Origin: UBA5109 sp965662565
GTDB lineage: Bacteria > Pseudomonadota > Gammaproteobacteria > Pseudomonadales > Pseudohongiellaceae
Length of the DNA stretch: 12,556 bases
NCBI GenBank assembly: GCA_965662565.1
Contig: CBFIHS010000050.1
Coordinates: 1 to 12,556 of the forward strand
Direction of reading: 5' to 3'
In this document: one piece after another, positions 1 to 6,340 of the stretch
Position numbering within the stretch: the first letter of the stretch is position 1
Layout of the letters: every line of letters starts with the position of its first letter
Made by a program: the position numbers and the translations under genes
The notes under the pieces: model-generated
What the model was told of the DNA's origin: nothing
Databases searched by the model: none
What the model saw: only the letters and a program-made list of their open reading frames with translations

Positions 1-815
1 CGGCATGATTCCTTGGCAAATAATCCCAATTGTTGACCAATCCATTCAAAAGTCAGGCTTGCCAGACTCAATCCAGCCAGAGGGTCAGCCTCATGTGCAT
101 CGAAACCGGCAGAGACGAGCAAGAGTTGAGGCTTAAAATCCTTAAGCGCAGGAATAACTTGTTGAGTAAAAACCTCTTGGTAGGCACTGTGTCCAGTCCC
201 AGCTGGGAGGGGGATGTTCAGAATGTTGTGTTGTCTGTTTTCCGATTCAAGACCAGAGCCTGGATAGAGTGGACTTTGATGCGTGGAAATATAGAGCAAA
301 CCTTCTTTACCGCTTACGATGTCTTGGGTTCCATTGCCGTGGTGAACATCAAAATCTACGATAGCGATACGCTCGATTCCATATTCTGCTTGGGCATAAA
401 GCGCTGCGATGGCAATATTATTAAAAATACAAAAGCCCATTGATTGCTCCGGGGTCGCATGATGACCTGGTGGACGGCTCGCGCAAAAGCTGTGTTGAAC
501 TTGTTGGTTTAATAAATCATCAATGCTCTTGCAAGCGGCTCCGACTCCTCGATAAGCCGCATTAAGTGTTGCGGGAGACATAATGGTGTCGGCATCCAAT
601 TGAGTGTGTCCTTCGGATGGGGCATTGGACTTAATTTGTTCGATAAGGCTTTGGCTGTGCGCAAGTCGTATTTGTGCATCACTTGCCAAAGGCGCCTTGG
701 AATAATCATCCAGTTCAGCAAGGACTGCCTGAAGACGTTTAGGGTTTTCCGGGTGACCATAGCCTGGATCATGAAGGAGGCAGTCACTATGACTATAGAT
801 CACGGTCTTAGTCAT
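1..815 (-). CDS. Histone deacetylase family protein (zinc amidohydrolase), 3' end off the window
   Basis: This gene reads from an ATG at 815 down to the left edge, giving 271 codons without a stop. About 35-45 C-terminal residues are probably missing, since family members are usually a little over 300 residues. Visible class II HDAC-like motifs are HPENPKR (residues 21-27), RPPGHHA (114-120, the two active-site histidines H118/H119), DFDVHHGNG (154-162, zinc ligands D156 and H158) and SAGFDAHEADPL (about 235-246, third zinc ligand D239). The catalytic tyrosine region lies beyond the edge. Bacterial members remove acetyl or other acyl groups from lysines, polyamines or small amides in the cytoplasm; the substrate here cannot be read. 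The start ATG directly abuts the TAA stop of the upstream formyltransferase gene, so the two are very likely co-transcribed and translationally coupled. No good Shine-Dalgarno sequence precedes it. The family assignment is firm; the substrate is unknown. Confidence 0.93.
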   Translation of the reverse strand, partial: MTKTVIYSHSDCLLHDPGYGHPENPKRLQAVLAELDDYSKAPLASDAQIRLAHSQSLIEQIKSNAPSEGHTQLDADTIMSPATLNAAYRGVGAACKSIDDLLNQQVQHSFCASRPPGHHATPEQSMGFCIFNNIAIAALYAQAEYGIERIAIVDFDVHHGNGTQDIVSGKEGLLYISTHQSPLYPGSGLESENRQHNILNIPLPAGTGHSAYQEVFTQQVIPALKDFKPQLLLVSAGFDAHEADPLAGLSLASLTFEWIGQQLGLFAKESC

Positions 816-1397
816 TTATTCGTCTTTAATAATTTCTTGTAATGCGGCCAGATAGAGGTCGGATTCGCAGGCTTGCACCCTCTGACGCAAAGTTTCGACA
901 CTGTCATTCTCATGAACAGGAACTACATGCTGTTTAATAACAGGCCCTTCATCGATGCCATCAGTCACGTAGTGCACTGTGGCGCCAGATTCTTTCTCCC
1001 CAGCGGCAAGAACAGCTGCGTGGACGTGGTCACCATACATACCTTTACCACCATAACTAGGGAGTAGGGCTGGATGTATGTTGAGGATTTTATAGGGATA
1101 CACGCGTAAGGTGGCTGGTCCGATTTTTTTCATATAACCAGAGCAGACAACCAGATCAGTGTCAGCATCACGCAACACGGTCTGGATGGCTTCATCGGCA
1201 TTGTCTTCGCCCCGATGTGTTTTGGCGCTTATGTGGTGAACTTCAATATTCTGGTCTAGGCACCATTGCAGGATTGGCGAAGTACGGTTATTGGTTATCA
1301 ATACGCCAATTTCTGCATCGAGTTTTTTCGTGTTAATGGCTTCAATTATGGCTTTTGCAGAAGAACCGCCATGAGATGCAAGGAAACTAATTTTCAT
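816..1397 (-). CDS. purN: PurN-like phosphoribosylglycinamide formyltransferase
   Basis: The 193-residue protein has the formyltransferase fold of PurN, which transfers the formyl group of 10-formyltetrahydrofolate to glycinamide ribonucleotide in purine synthesis. The catalytic set is present: N106 and H108 in NIHPALLPS and D146 in VTDGIDEGPV, numbered almost as in E. coli PurN (N106, H108, D144). The loop after HPALLPS is YGGKGMYG, as in the shorter PurN class, rather than the E. coli-type YPGLHTH. The N-terminal phosphate-binding loop, usually GSN, reads GGSS here. At 193 residues it is shorter than E. coli PurN (212). The gene is not next to purM, the common partner, but is fused stop-to-start to the HDAC-family gene. 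It is divergent from fklB with 116 bases between the starts. The start is the ATG at 1397, with no clear Shine-Dalgarno. The enzyme class is sure; true PurN activity is likely but not certain. Confidence 0.8.
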   Translation of the reverse strand: MKISFLASHGGSSAKAIIEAINTKKLDAEIGVLITNNRTSPILQWCLDQNIEVHHISAKTHRGEDNADEAIQTVLRDADTDLVVCSGYMKKIGPATLRVYPYKILNIHPALLPSYGGKGMYGDHVHAAVLAAGEKESGATVHYVTDGIDEGPVIKQHVVPVHENDSVETLRQRVQACESDLYLAALQEIIKDE

Positions 1398-1473
1398 TGA
1401 AATAGCTTAATAAGTGAAAAACAAAATTTTAACGTAATTTACCGAGTATTGCCCCGAAATATATTTTATGTCG

Positions 1474-1482
1474 TGATAGAAT
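1474..1482 (+). promoter_or_regulatory. Candidate extended -10 promoter for fklB
   Basis: TGATAGAAT fits an extended -10 element (TG, one base, then TAGAAT, 5 of 6 to the sigma-70 -10). No good -35 lies at normal spacing, which extended -10 promoters can tolerate. Transcription would start near 1489, leaving a leader of about 25 bases before the ATG at 1514 and too little for the ATG at 1496. A weaker alternative is TTTACC at 1438 with TATTTT at 1462. This is inference from motif matching only. Confidence 0.4.
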
Positions 1483-1513
1483 AGCCAACTTTTTTATGAC
1501 CACAGGAAAAACC

Positions 1514-2131
1514 ATGTCTGAACAAATTACTTCGATTGATGATAGAGCAAGTTATGCCGTAGGGCGTCAAATGGGCGAGCAGCTTGCTAAAAGCCCTTTT
1601 GATGGGATGCAAATAGAAGCTGTACTTTCAGGCATGGCCGATGCGCTCGCTGGAAGACCAAGCCCAGTGAGTCAGGATAGCATGAATGAAGCTATTGATG
1701 ATTTGAATAAGCGCATGATGGCTAAACAAAATGAAGCTGCGACCAGTCGTGCGGCTGAAGGTGAAGCGTTTTTAGCTGAAAATGCGAAACGTGAAGAGAT
1801 TCAAGTCTCTGAGTCTGGCCTGCAGTACGAAGTCATAGCGCAAGGTGAAGGTGAATCACCAGAATTATCTTCACGAGTAAAAGTGCATTATCACGGCACT
1901 TTAATTGATGGAACGGTATTTGATTCTTCAGTAGAACGTGGTCAAGCAATTGATTTTCCAGTCAGTGGCGTAATTGCTGGATGGACTGAGGCACTGCAAT
2001 TAATGAGCCCGGGTGCCAAGTATAAGTTATATATCCCACATAACTTGGCTTATGGTGAGCAAGGCGCTGGGGGCGTTATTCAGCCCTATGCAGCACTTAT
2101 TTTTGAAGTTGAACTATTAGAAATTTTATAA
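1514..2131 (+). CDS. fklB: FKBP-type peptidyl-prolyl cis-trans isomerase, FKBP22/FklB type
   Basis: The 205-residue protein catalyses cis-trans isomerisation of X-Pro bonds and acts as a folding helper. It has no signal peptide, so it is cytoplasmic like E. coli FklB (206 residues). The N-terminal helical dimerisation domain spans about residues 1-90 (starting ITSIDDRASYAVGRQMGEQL), followed by a linker helix and the FKBP domain (about 98-205). FKBP pocket residues are visible: Y126, F136, D137, V153, I154, W157, Y180 and F197, and the protein ends in FEVELLEIL exactly as in E. coli. I chose the ATG at 1514 over the in-frame ATG at 1496. The former is preceded by AGGAAAAACC with good spacing, the latter has no ribosome binding site, and the shorter product matches the family length. 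The DUF1015 gene begins 21 bases after the stop, suggesting a two-gene transcript. Confidence 0.95.
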   Translation: MSEQITSIDDRASYAVGRQMGEQLAKSPFDGMQIEAVLSGMADALAGRPSPVSQDSMNEAIDDLNKRMMAKQNEAATSRAAEGEAFLAENAKREEIQVSESGLQYEVIAQGEGESPELSSRVKVHYHGTLIDGTVFDSSVERGQAIDFPVSGVIAGWTEALQLMSPGAKYKLYIPHNLAYGEQGAGGVIQPYAALIFEVELLEIL

Positions 2132-2152
2132 GGTACTCTCGAGTAGATTGAT

Positions 2153-3394
2153 ATGGCTAAATTGAAACCTTTTCGTGGTATACGTCCAACTAGGGAGCTT
2201 GCAGATAAAGTTGCTGCCCCTCCTTATGATGTTCTGAATAGTGCAGAAGCCAGAGAAATGGCGGAAGGTAATCCTTATACCTTTTTGCATGTGAATAAAC
2301 CTGAGATAGACATGCCTCTGGATGTAGACGTACATGATGACAGTGTCTATGAAAAAGGCGCTGAAAATCTTTCTGCTTTTATTACAGATGGGGTGCTTGA
2401 GCAAGATGCCGAGCAACACTTTTATGTCTATCGGCAGGTTATGGGAACCCATGTTCAGACAGGTCTTGTTGCCGCAGCCTCAGTTGAAGAGTACGAACAG
2501 AACCTAATCAAAAAGCATGAATTTACGCGTCCGGAAAAAGAGGATGATCGTGTTAAGCACATGGATGTCTTGAATGCTCAGGTTGGGCCAGTATTTTTAA
2601 CCTATGAAGCACAAACCAATATTGACGCCATGATTGACCAAGTGACCCAGAATGAAGCTGAGTACGACTTTATCTTAAGTGATGGTATCCAGCATATTTT
2701 CTGGTTGGTGGAAGAACCGGAGATGATTTCTGCGATTGAAGGTGCTTTTGCTAAAGTGCCTTGTCTGTATGTCGCGGATGGGCATCATCGTTCAGCCGCC
2801 GCTACCCGAGTTAAAAATTCTCGTCAGCAGGCTAATCCAAATCATACGGGTGAAGAAGCGTATAACTATTTTCTAGTAGTTGTGTTCCCACACAATCAAA
2901 TGAAGATTCTTGACTATAATCGCGTTGTGAACGATTTGAACGGGCTTAGTGAAGAAGCCTTCTTGTCGTCCCTAGAAGAAAAGTTTGAAATTAGCCTTAG
3001 TGAGACCCCATACAAACCAGCTGCTCTGCACGAATTCGGTATGTACATGGATGGTCAATGGTACAGCTTGAAGACACGTGCAGGGGTTGTTGATGAAGCG
3101 GATCCTGTTGCTCGTCTCGACGTTGCCGTTTTACAAGATAATGTCTTGAGCCCTTTGTTGGGAATAGAAAACCCACGCGTGGATAAGCGCATTGATTTTG
3201 TTGGTGGTATTCGTGGCATGCAAGGCTTGGAGAAACGAGTAGACAGTGGCGAATGTAAGCTTGCTTTTTCCTGTTACCCGACTTCCATTGAGCATCTAAT
3301 GGCAATTGCCGATGCTGATGAAGTGATGCCGCCTAAATCGACTTGGTTTGAGCCTAAGTTACGTAGTGGCCTGGTGATTCATAAGCTCGATTAA
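2153..3394 (+). CDS. DUF1015 family protein
   Basis: The 413-residue protein belongs to the DUF1015 (COG4198) family, recognised by the N-terminal FRGIRPTRELADKVAAPPYDV, the central DGHHRSAAA (DGHHR at residues 209-213) and the C-terminal PPKSTWFEPKLRSGL. It has no signal peptide or membrane segment. The biochemical function of the family is not settled. The DGHHR block resembles the conserved motif of ParB-like proteins, a group that includes a free-serine kinase; this is only a motif-level comparison. The length is normal for the family, so the protein appears complete. It lies 21 bases after fklB and probably shares its transcript. The Shine-Dalgarno is weak (GAGTAG a few bases before the ATG). 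Its TAA stop at 3392-3394 is the first three bases of the left inverted repeat of the adjacent transposase element, so the insertion sits right at the gene end. Confidence 0.9.
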   Translation: MAKLKPFRGIRPTRELADKVAAPPYDVLNSAEAREMAEGNPYTFLHVNKPEIDMPLDVDVHDDSVYEKGAENLSAFITDGVLEQDAEQHFYVYRQVMGTHVQTGLVAAASVEEYEQNLIKKHEFTRPEKEDDRVKHMDVLNAQVGPVFLTYEAQTNIDAMIDQVTQNEAEYDFILSDGIQHIFWLVEEPEMISAIEGAFAKVPCLYVADGHHRSAAATRVKNSRQQANPNHTGEEAYNYFLVVVFPHNQMKILDYNRVVNDLNGLSEEAFLSSLEEKFEISLSETPYKPAALHEFGMYMDGQWYSLKTRAGVVDEADPVARLDVAVLQDNVLSPLLGIENPRVDKRIDFVGGIRGMQGLEKRVDSGECKLAFSCYPTSIEHLMAIADADEVMPPKSTWFEPKLRSGLVIHKLD

Positions 3395-3415
3395 ATTGGG
3401 GTCAGAGCACTAATT
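3392..3415 (+). repeat. Left terminal inverted repeat of the RAYT element
   Basis: It starts TAAATTGGGGTCAGAG, then CACTAATT. It pairs with 4201-4224 in inverted orientation with two mismatches, at the positions reading C and C within CACTAATT. Its first three bases are the stop codon of the DUF1015 gene. Confidence 0.85.
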
Positions 3416-3482
3416 CCTGATTCTTTTCAGTTATCTATTACACTGTTATAAATATTAGCTTATAGCCTCAAGGATGAGACTA

Positions 3483-4168
3483 ATGCCACGGCTTCCAAGG
3501 ATATGTCCTGCAGGCATTCCTCAGCATATTATACAGCGTGGAAACAATCGTCAGATATGTTTTACATCAGACGCTGATTTCGCCAATTATAGTAACTACC
3601 TTAAAGATGCAGCGGTACGATACAAGGTTAATATCCATGCTTGGGTATTTATGACTAACCATATTCATCTGCTGGTAACTCCGCAAACAGAAACTTCTAT
3701 TTCTCAAATGATGCAAATCTTGGGGATGAGGTACGTCAGATATTTCAAGAAACTTACGAACGCACTGGCACTTTATGGGAAGGTAGATTCAAATCTTGCC
3801 TAGTTCAATCAACGAATTATCTATTAGAGTGTTATCGCTACATTGAACTAAATCCCGTTAGAGCAAAAATGGTTGAAGACCCTCTAAACTACCATTGGTC
3901 AAGTTATCGCTGTAATGCCATGGGGCAGGAGTCAGAACTACTGACACCTCATGGTGAGTATTTGGGGCTCGCTAAAACCCAATCGGAGAGGTTGCAGATT
4001 TATCGTGACTTTTTCAAAAATCATATTCCTAATAATTTGTTAACTGAAATAAGAAAAGCTACGAATACCAATATGGCATTTGGTAGTGAGAAATTTAAAG
4101 GGCAAATAGAGGTCGTATTTAATAGAAGAGTTAGACCGAACAAGCCAGGAAGGAAGAAAAGTAAATAG
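3483..4168 (+). pseudogene. REP-associated tyrosine transposase (Y1_Tnp/RAYT), frameshifted
   Basis: The first part (from ATG 3483, MPRLPRICPAGIPQHIIQRG) carries the HUH motif H60-I61-H62 in TNHIHLLVTP and the tyrosine-containing block RYVRYF (residues 83-88). After residue 90 the frame changes. From 3755 the other forward frame gives YERTGTLWEGRFKSCLV, then the LLECYRYIELNPVRA and HWSSYRCNA blocks typical of the family, and a basic tail PGRKKSK ending at the TAG at 4166-4168. One missing base beside the A-run at 3750-3752 explains everything; the repaired protein would be about 228 residues, normal for the family. As read, the first frame stops after NLA at about 3803. The start at 3483 is favoured over ATG 3474 because AAGGA lies 8 bases upstream and family members begin MPRLPR. 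A sequencing or assembly error is possible, since the same contig has a scaffold gap nearby. Confidence 0.88.
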
Positions 4169-4200
4169 TGTAAAAATTAGTAGCTTGATATTAATTTAAG

Positions 4201-4224
4201 AATTATTACTCTGACCCCAATTTA
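4201..4224 (-). repeat. Right terminal inverted repeat of the RAYT element
   Basis: On the plus strand it reads AATTATTACTCTGACCCC followed by AATTTA. Its reverse complement matches 3392-3415 at 22 of 24 positions. It ends 9 bases before the stop codon of metR on the opposite strand. Confidence 0.85.
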
Positions 4225-4233
4225 CCAATTTAA

Positions 4234-5331
4234 TTATGAGCAGGGTCGGATCCCGGATAAGCTGATTGGTGCTAGAGTTCTAACAAGCTCTAAGAAGTTT
4301 TCTAGCCAAGGTTCGGCATCTTCTAATGTTGCTGCATACAAGCGACACCATAAGCCTTGTTTGCCTAGGGGTATTGTGTTGACGTAACCTTGATCGGCTT
4401 GCGGTTGCACAGACCAGGTTGGCAACATGCTTAGGCCGCGGCCACTCGCGGTGAGCTGTATGATGGCAAGTNNNNNNNNNNNNNNNNNNNNNNNNNNNNN
4501 NNNNNNNNNNNNNNNNNNNNNNNNNNNNNNNNNNNNNNNNNNNNNNNNNNNNNNNNNNNNNNNNNNTTGATCGGCTTGCGGTTGCACAGACCAGGTTGGC
4601 AACATGCTTAGGCCGCGGCCACTCGCGGTGAGCTGTATGATGGCAAGTGTTAGTTCGGCGGTGCGTCGAGCTTTTGGTGTAATTCCGGCTGGTCGCAAGA
4701 AATGACGAATACCGTCAAGCATGTTGTCATCAACGGGATAGTGAATCAAAGTTTCTTCTTTGAAGTCTTCAGCTTCAAGGTAGGTTCGACCTGCTAAAGG
4801 ATGGTTAGGCGAACAGCAACCCACCATTTCAAAATCAAACAAGGGGTGGTATATCACTCCTTCACGCTGATCAGGCTCAGTATGTACGGCCAGATCAGCT
4901 TCATCGGTTAATAATAATGCTACAGGATCAGGGGTTAGGCCTGAAACTAAGTCTTGTTCCACCTCTGGCCATTGGCCACGAAATTTATCCATGGTTGGCA
5001 TGAGCCAGTCAAAACAGCTGTGGCATTCAATTGCTATGCGCAGCCTACCAATTGAACCTGAGGCTATGCGCGCAATATCTCTTTCAGCAGAGTCAATTTG
5101 CGGCAAGCTCAAGCGAGCCAAGTTTAATAGCCTCTCGCCCGCGGGAGTGAAACGAATGGGGTTGCTTTTGCGTTCGAAGAGGGAAGTGCCGTAGTGATCT
5201 TCCAATTGCTTAATCTGTTGAGATAAAGCCGATTGTGTTAGGTGGATATGCTCAGCGGTTCGAGATAAGGTGCCAGTGTCTGCAAGGGTTTGCAGCAAAC
5301 GTAAATGACGTAATTCTAATGGGGACTTCAT
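4234..5331 (-). CDS. metR: LysR-family regulator MetR, interrupted by an assembly gap
   Basis: This is the LysR-type activator of methionine genes, which uses homocysteine as co-effector in E. coli. A winged-helix DNA-binding domain occupies about residues 1-65 (TLSRTAEHIHLTQSALSQQI, then LFERKSNPIRFTPAGERLL). The effector domain follows, with the MetR-characteristic RIAIECHSCFDWL (about 98-110), FLRPAGITP and the C-terminal GLWCRLYAA. These line up with E. coli MetR throughout. The open frame contains 95 unknown bases flanked by an 82-bp duplicate. Removing one copy and the gap (177 bases, in frame) leaves 306 residues, near the 317 of E. coli. I chose ATG 5331 instead of the upstream in-frame TTG at 5337; GGAA lies about 7 bases before the ATG. 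The gene is divergent from metF, the classic arrangement for a LysR regulator controlling its neighbour and itself. Confidence 0.92.
   Translation of the reverse strand: MKSPLELRHLRLLQTLADTGTLSRTAEHIHLTQSALSQQIKQLEDHYGTSLFERKSNPIRFTPAGERLLNLARLSLPQIDSAERDIARIASGSIGRLRIAIECHSCFDWLMPTMDKFRGQWPEVEQDLVSGLTPDPVALLLTDEADLAVHTEPDQREGVIYHPLFDFEMVGCCSPNHPLAGRTYLEAEDFKEETLIHYPVDDNMLDGIRHFLRPAGITPKARRTAELTLAIIQLTASGRGLSMLPTWSVQPQADQXXXXXXXXXXXXXXXXXXXXXXXXXXXXXXXXLAIIQLTASGRGLSMLPTWSVQPQADQGYVNTIPLGKQGLWCRLYAATLEDAEPWLENFLELVRTLAPISLSGIRPCS
4390..4648. repeat. Exact 82-bp duplication flanking the gap (probable unmerged contig overlap)
   Basis: Positions 4390-4471 and 4567-4648 are identical over all 82 bases and directly abut both sides of the N run. 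Reading straight from 4389 into 4567 gives an uninterrupted MetR sequence that matches the family. The duplication is therefore best explained as two contig ends that overlap but were scaffolded with Ns rather than merged. Confidence 0.93.
4472..4566. other. Assembly gap, 95 N
   Basis: A run of 95 undefined bases inside metR. The gap plus one duplicate copy totals 177 bases, a multiple of three, which is why the reading frame stays open across it. Real sequence is probably absent here rather than unknown. Confidence 0.98.
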
Positions 5332-5369
5332 AGTCAAATTCCATATAAGCTTAGCTAATAATTATTATA

Positions 5370-5398
5370 AATATAGTTAAATTGATCTTATATTTGAA
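5370..5398 (-). promoter_or_regulatory. Candidate metR promoter
   Basis: On the minus strand TTCAAA (5398-5393) and TATATT (5375-5370) are 17 bases apart, matching the sigma-70 -35 and -10 at 4 and 5 of 6 positions. This predicts a leader of about 30 bases before ATG 5331. A perfect TATAAT also occurs at 5369-5364 but lacks a good -35. The site overlaps the candidate metF promoter. Confidence 0.4.
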
Positions 5399-5410
5399 TT
5401 CGGGGATGAT
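5382..5410 (+). promoter_or_regulatory. Candidate metF-metH promoter
   Basis: TTGATC (5382-5387) and GATGAT (5405-5410) are 17 bases apart, each matching 4 of 6 consensus positions. A promoter this poor would fit one needing an activator such as MetR. I searched 5332-5446 by eye for the MetR dyad (TGAA-N5-TTCA) and for MetJ boxes and found no clear match. The leader is too short for a cobalamin or S-adenosylhomocysteine riboswitch. Confidence 0.35.
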
Positions 5411-5446
5411 AGCACCATTTTTAGCCTTGAAGCCAAGATAATAATT

Positions 5447-6340
5447 ATGAGTTTTGCTGATAAACGAGAAAAAGTATCTGTTTCCTTTGAGTTTTTTCCT
5501 CCTGCTGATCTTAACAAAGCCGATCGTTTCTGGGAGTCAATTAACGATCTGTCGGCCTTGAATCCAGATTTTATTTCGGTGACTTATGGTGCTGGCGGAA
5601 CGACTCGAGACCGCAGCCTAAAAATTCTACAGCGCATTCTTGAGGAGACTAGTCTCAGTCCCATTGCGCATCTTACTTGTGTCGGAGCGAGTAGGGACGA
5701 GGCAGATGATATGGCTCGTCAATTTCACCAAGCAGGCATTAATCGTTTGGTTGCCCTACGTGGAGATCCGCCGGCTAACCAAGAGGGCTTTACTGTGCAC
5801 CCTGATGGTTATGCCAATGCAACGGAGTTCATGCATGGACTCAATAAAGTGGCTGAGTTTGATATGACGGTCTCGGCTTATCCAGAAACTCACCCTGAAT
5901 CCCCCAGTCTTGAGCATGAGATAGAGGTGCTGAAGCAAAAAGTTGATGCCGGCGCCAAACGCTGCATTACCCAATTCTTTTTTGACAATGATGTGTATTT
6001 TCGCTTTGTTGATAAAGTCAGAGCTGCGGGTATTGAAATTCCGATCATCCCTGGGATTTTGCCAATCTTGAATTTCGCACGGGTACAAGATTTAGCTGCA
6101 CGTTGTGGCACTCATGTTCCTCAATGGTTAATTCAATTATTTGATGGCTTAGAAGCTTCTTCTTCAGTCAACAATATGATTGCTGCAGCAGTGGTGATCG
6201 AGCAATGCGAACAGCTTTATGAAGCTGGAGTTAGAAACTTTCATTTTTATACATTAAATAAATCAGATTTAACCCGTGCCGTGTGTCGTTCTTTAGGTGT
6301 TGTGCCTGAAGTTAGCTCTACTACTGAGGAACAAAAGTAA
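5447..6340 (+). CDS. metF: 5,10-methylenetetrahydrofolate reductase
   Basis: The 297-residue flavoprotein reduces 5,10-methylenetetrahydrofolate to 5-methyltetrahydrofolate, the methyl donor for MetH. It is a single-domain TIM barrel of the same size as E. coli MetF (296). Visible motifs are SFEFFPP with the catalytic glutamate E15, VTYGAGG, AHLTCVG, VALRGDPP with D107 (the FAD-contacting aspartate of the LRGD motif), ITQFFFDND, IIPGILPI and HFYTLN near the end. Compared with E. coli, the N-terminal extension is about 13 residues shorter. The start ATG has only a weak ribosome binding site. The TAA stop overlaps the ATG of metH by one base (TAATG), so the two genes are translationally coupled and supply consecutive steps of the same pathway. 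Confidence 0.97.
   Translation: MSFADKREKVSVSFEFFPPADLNKADRFWESINDLSALNPDFISVTYGAGGTTRDRSLKILQRILEETSLSPIAHLTCVGASRDEADDMARQFHQAGINRLVALRGDPPANQEGFTVHPDGYANATEFMHGLNKVAEFDMTVSAYPETHPESPSLEHEIEVLKQKVDAGAKRCITQFFFDNDVYFRFVDKVRAAGIEIPIIPGILPILNFARVQDLAARCGTHVPQWLIQLFDGLEASSSVNNMIAAAVVIEQCEQLYEAGVRNFHFYTLNKSDLTRAVCRSLGVVPEVSSTTEEQK

Larger units (their letters stand above)
3392..4224 (+). mobile_element. REP-associated (RAYT/Y1) transposase element with terminal inverted repeats
   Basis: An element of about 833 bases lies between the converging ends of the DUF1015 gene and metR. It consists of a 24-bp inverted repeat at each end (22 of 24 positions match), a lead region of about 67 bases, and a single Y1-family transposase gene that is now frameshifted. 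Y1/RAYT transposases are single-strand HUH enzymes linked to extragenic palindromes. They do not make target-site duplications, and none is visible here. The boundaries are set by the inverted repeats and could be off by several bases. Confidence 0.75.

Noticed and set aside
30..443. Forward open frame of 137 codons
   Set aside because: It is antisense to the HDAC-family gene, which shows clear family motifs. The forward translation resembles nothing known.
3750..3803. Programmed -1 frameshift in the transposase
   Set aside because: The -1 reading does restore the family sequence, but the local bases CAAGAAAC do not form a good slippery heptamer, and RAYT transposases are not known to need frameshifting. 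A one-base deletion or read error is simpler.
4390..4648. Real internal repeat or domain duplication in MetR
   Set aside because: The copies are identical to the base and abut an N run on both sides, as expected of unmerged contig ends.
5332..5446. Cobalamin or S-adenosylhomocysteine riboswitch upstream of metF-metH
   Set aside because: The leader is under about 60 bases and AT-rich, with none of the conserved riboswitch helices or boxes that I could see.
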